Assembly (NCBI RefSeq): GCF_030445035.2
Contig: NC_080675.1
Coordinates: forward strand, 63,256,544 to 63,320,543
Length of the DNA: 64,000 nt
Source: Dasypus novemcinctus
Taxonomy: Eukaryota > Chordata > Mammalia > Cingulata > Dasypodidae
Direction: 5' to 3'
Shown: piece after piece, positions 61,091-64,000 of the stretch
Position numbering within the stretch: position 1 is the first letter of the stretch
How the letters are laid out: each line of letters begins with the position of its first letter
Program-made: the position numbers and the translations under genes
Notes under the pieces: generated by a model
The model's database searches: none
What the model was told of the DNA's origin: nothing
Seen by the model: only the letters and a program-made list of their open reading frames with translations

Positions 61091-62131
61091 AATTATTCAG
61101 CATTTCTTCGTAGGAGTCCTAGACCACAGCAATGCATATATATAATATACAGCACTCCCATACATCCACCACAACACCTTTTTCCTTCCACAGCGATACT
61201 CTTACACCCTATTCACATCATATTTACTTAAGGTGATGTACAGAGTCTGAGATATTAGCTTTCTAACATGGTAATATCTGTGCTTACATTATGGTGCATA
61301 CTTTAGGATACACAGTTCTTTACATTTTTAGTTATCCTATGTTTTACATTATGGTTTACATTATCAGTCTGTCGTCTCCTATATGTTATGGTGTAATATT
61401 ACATGTTTTATATCCATCCTTGTGTACTCTCAAGAAACTCCTCCCTTGCCCCCCATTTACTTTGGTTCCACACATTTAACGTCCATTTTCCCTTCCACCT
61501 TGGTGCCCACAGTGACAGTCAACCTCTGTTTCCTGAGGAGCCACTTCCAGAGATAGATGGAATAGTGTTTAGGGCCTAACTTGCTCATCTGCCCCAATGC
61601 CCTGGGAGCCACCCTTTCTCTCGAGGGATAGAGTTCCCTCTATTTGGTGGCATTAGTCCTCCCCAGGATGTGGGTCCACCCCCACTCTCACTACTTGGGA
61701 TTCTACCCCATGGTGTCACCCACTCTGGCAGAATGAGCATTTAGACATTCCCCAGGAGCCCGTCCTGCATCAGACCCTCCCCTCCGAGCATTCTAAACAG
61801 GTAACCCTCTTTATTATATTTTGATATTATTTTCTCGGCATTTTACTCTCCACCACCTCCTAACCCTCTCCTGTGTTCGTATGCTACCCCTCCCTCCCCC
61901 CACTTTTGGGCAACATTACCCAACCGTCCCTCCCCAGCCACCCTCAAACCCGTAAAGCCCCAACCAAAGGCAACCCCTTGCCCCCATTTTATCTCTTCTT
62001 TGTGTTCATACTTACCACCATCTCGTCTTAAGTTCCACCCCTGCAGACATCGGCTCATATCCTTCCTCCACCCTCCGATTTCCTGTAAGCCTATCGTTCA
62101 GTCTCTTGCTATCTAGGGCAGCTTGTTTATT

Positions 62132-64000
62132 TCATATCATTGAGGTCATGTAGTATTTGTCCTTCAATGTCTGGGTTGCTTCACTCAACATAAGGTTCTC
62201 AAGATTCCTCCATGTTATCACATGTGTTTGTAGTGTGTTTGTTCTTACAGCCGAGTAGTATTCCATTGTGTGTATATACCACATTTTATTGATCCACTCA
62301 TCTGTTGATGGGCATTTGGGTTGATTCCAACTTTTGGCAATAGTGAACAATGCTGCTATGAACATTGGTGTACATATATCGGTTTGTGTCCTTGTTTTCA
62401 GTTCTGCTGGGTATATACCCAGCAGTGGTATTGCTGGGTCATATGGTAAATCTATGGCTAGTTTTTTGAGAAACAACCATACTGTCCTCCAGAATGGTTG
62501 GATCCTTCTGCATTCCCACCAGCAGTGGATGAGTGTTCCCCTTCCTTCACATCCTCTCCAGCACTTGTATTCTTCTGTTTTTTTCATAGCTGCCAATCTT
62601 ATGGGTGTAAGATGGTATCTCATTGTAGTTTTGATTTGCATTTCCCTGATAGCTAGAGATTTGGAACATTTTTTCATGTGCTTTCTTGCCATTTGTATTT
62701 CTTCTTCGGGGAAGTGTCTGTTTAAGTCTTTTTCCCATTTTTTAAATGGGTTGTTTATCTTTTTATTTTCAAGATATAGGAGTTCTTTATATATGCAAGT
62801 TATAAGTTTCTTATCAGATATATGATTGCCAAATATTTTCTCCCACTGTGTGGGCTCCCTTTTTACTTTCTTGACAAACTCCTTTGAGGTGCAGAAGGCT
62901 TTAATTTTGAGGAAGTCCCATTTATCTATTAGTTCTTTTGCTGCTCGTGCTTTTGGTGAGATATTCATAAATCCATTTCCTATTACAAGGTCCTGTAGAT
63001 GTTTTCCTACACTGCTTTCTAAGGTTTTTATGGTCTTGGCTCTTATATTTAGGTCTTTGATCCATCTTGAGTTGATCTTTGTATAAGGTGTGAGATGGTA
63101 ATCCTCTTTCATTTTTCTACATATGGCTATCCAGTTCTCCAGACACCATTTGTTGAATAGGCCACTGTCTCCCAATTGAGAGGGTTTGGTGGCTTTATCA
63201 AATATTATGTGGCTATATATGTGAGGTTCTATATCAGAGCTTTCAATTCGATTCCATTGGTCTATGTGTCTTTCCTTATGCCAATACCATGCTGTTTTCA
63301 CCACCGTAGCTTTATAGTATGTTTTGAAGTCAGGTAGTGTGATTCCTCCAATTTCGTTTTTCTTTTTCAGTATGTCTTTGGCTATTCGGGGTCTCTTTCC
63401 TTTCCAAATAAATTTCATAGTTAGTTTTTCTAGTTCCTTAAAGAAGGCTGCGTTGATTTTTATTGGGATTGCATTGAATGTGTAGATCAATTTTGGTAGG
63501 ATAGACATCTTAATAATGTTCAGTCTTCCTATCCATGAACAAGGAATAGTCTTCCATTTATTTAGGTCTTCTTTGATTTCCTTGAACAATCTTGTATAAT
63601 TCTCGTTGTATAAGTTCTTTACCTCTTTAGTTAAATTTATTCCTAAGTATTTGATTTTTTTATTTACTATTGTGAATGGTATTTGTTTCTTGATTTCCTC
63701 CTGATCTTGCTCATTATTGGTGTACAGAAATGCTACTGATTTTTGCGCATTGATCTTATAACTTGCGACTTTACTAAACTCATTTATGTGTTCTAGAATC
63801 TTCGTTGTAGATCTCTCAGGGTTTTCTATGTATAGGATCATGTCATCTGCAAATAATGAAATTTTGACTTCTTCCTTTCCAATTTGAATGCCTTTTATTT
63901 CTGGTTCTTGCCTCAGTGCTCGTGCAAGTACTTCTAAGACAATGTTAAATAGGAGCGGAGACAGTGGGCATCCTTGTCTTGTTCCTGAGTTTAGAGGGAA
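62132..64000 (-). CDS. L1 ORF2 protein, C-terminal 622 residues (partial)
   Basis: ORF2p is the L1 endonuclease/reverse transcriptase that copies L1 RNA into DNA at the target site. This partial frame is open for 622 codons with no stop or frameshift and runs off the right edge, so the start is not visible. Near its beginning it shows the RT block [19 protein letters not shown] and then the catalytic FADD (63842-63853). Later come [20 protein letters not shown] and a Cys motif that fits C-X3-C-X7-H-X4-C exactly (CWRGC...H...C near 62520-62580), followed by the conserved tail with PLLGIYP and MEYYSA. Intact motifs and frame suggest a recently active source. Whether the endonuclease domain and ORF1 are intact is unknown. 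Confidence 0.93.
   Translation of the reverse strand, partial: FPLNSGTRQGCPLSPLLFNIVLEVLARALRQEPEIKGIQIGKEEVKISLFADDMILYIENPERSTTKILEHINEFSKVASYKINAQKSVAFLYTNNEQDQEEIKKQIPFTIVNKKIKYLGINLTKEVKNLYNENYTRLFKEIKEDLNKWKTIPCSWIGRLNIIKMSILPKLIYTFNAIPIKINAAFFKELEKLTMKFIWKGKRPRIAKDILKKKNEIGGITLPDFKTYYKATVVKTAWYWHKERHIDQWNRIESSDIEPHIYSHIIFDKATKPSQLGDSGLFNKWCLENWIAICRKMKEDYHLTPYTKINSRWIKDLNIRAKTIKTLESSVGKHLQDLVIGNGFMNISPKARAAKELIDKWDFLKIKAFCTSKEFVKKVKREPTQWEKIFGNHISDKKLITCIYKELLYLENKKINNPFKKWEKDLNRHFPEEEIQMARKHMKKCSKSLAIREMQIKTTMRYHLTPIRLAAMKKTEEYKCWRGCEGRGTLIHCWWECRRIQPFWRTVWLFLKKLAIDLPYDPAIPLLGIYPAELKTRTQTDICTPMFIAALFTIAKSWNQPKCPSTDEWINKMWYIHTMEYYSAVRTNTLQTHVITWRNLENLMLSEATQTLKDKYYMTSMI

Larger units (their letters stand above)
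59325..64000 (-). mobile_element. Young lineage-specific L1, 3' portion (continues off the window)
   Basis: On the minus strand the element runs from inside ORF2 at 64000, through the ORF2 stop near 62132, then about 2.8 kb of 3' UTR, to an (AAAT)n tail at about 59325-59352. The reading frame is unbroken and the tail is clean, so this is the youngest L1 here. The 3' UTR is far longer than the few hundred bases I know from other mammalian L1s. It contains a C14 run on the plus strand (61077-61090) and the terminal G-rich box. The other end and the second target duplication are outside the window. Confidence 0.9.

Overview
This window is AT-rich, non-coding DNA from a placental mammal. It holds no recognisable host protein-coding exon, no intact tRNA or rRNA gene, and nothing prokaryotic. 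Old eutherian/mammalian repeats (MIR, L2, MLT1, MER20-like and other hAT remnants, L1M-type ends) show it is a placental. Three short tRNA-headed SINEs with (AAAT)n tails match, from memory, the DAS-SINE family of Xenarthra. Together with a lineage-specific L1 that has a very long G-rich 3' UTR, they point to an armadillo, sloth or anteater. I cannot tell which.

Layout. 1-2.65 kb: a solo LTR with a perfect 5-bp target duplication, an L1 3' end carrying a small inverted patch copied from LTR sequence, and a DAS-SINE. 2.65-31.5 kb: mostly unique AT-rich sequence with scattered MIR, L2, MLT1, hAT and L1 fragments, including a twin-priming L1 inversion at 22.6-23.1 kb. 31.5-35.6 kb: a second LTR of the same family, then a third LTR-like element split by an Hsmar1-like mariner that is itself split by an L1 end, then an L1 ORF2 fragment split by another short L1 end. 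36.0-37.5 kb: a processed HNRNPDL pseudogene with target duplications, interrupted by a DAS-SINE. 38.1-44.0 kb: an old L1 tail split by a nearly full-span L1 that was later split itself. 44-59.3 kb: unique sequence with MIR, MER20-like, L1M, HAL1/L1-like, hAT and L2 remnants. 59.3-64.0 kb: the 3' part of a young L1 on the minus strand with an unbroken ORF2 running off the window edge.

The window reads as a stratigraphy of retrotransposition. Nesting gives relative ages: L2/MIR/L1M, then the mid-age L1s and LTRs, then mariner and HNRNPDL, then lineage L1 ends and DAS-SINEs, with the minus-strand L1 at the right edge youngest. I found no convincing new multi-gene system. The best leads are the mariner outside primates, the bipartite L1 3' UTR, and the inverted templated patch at 1.43-1.47 kb.
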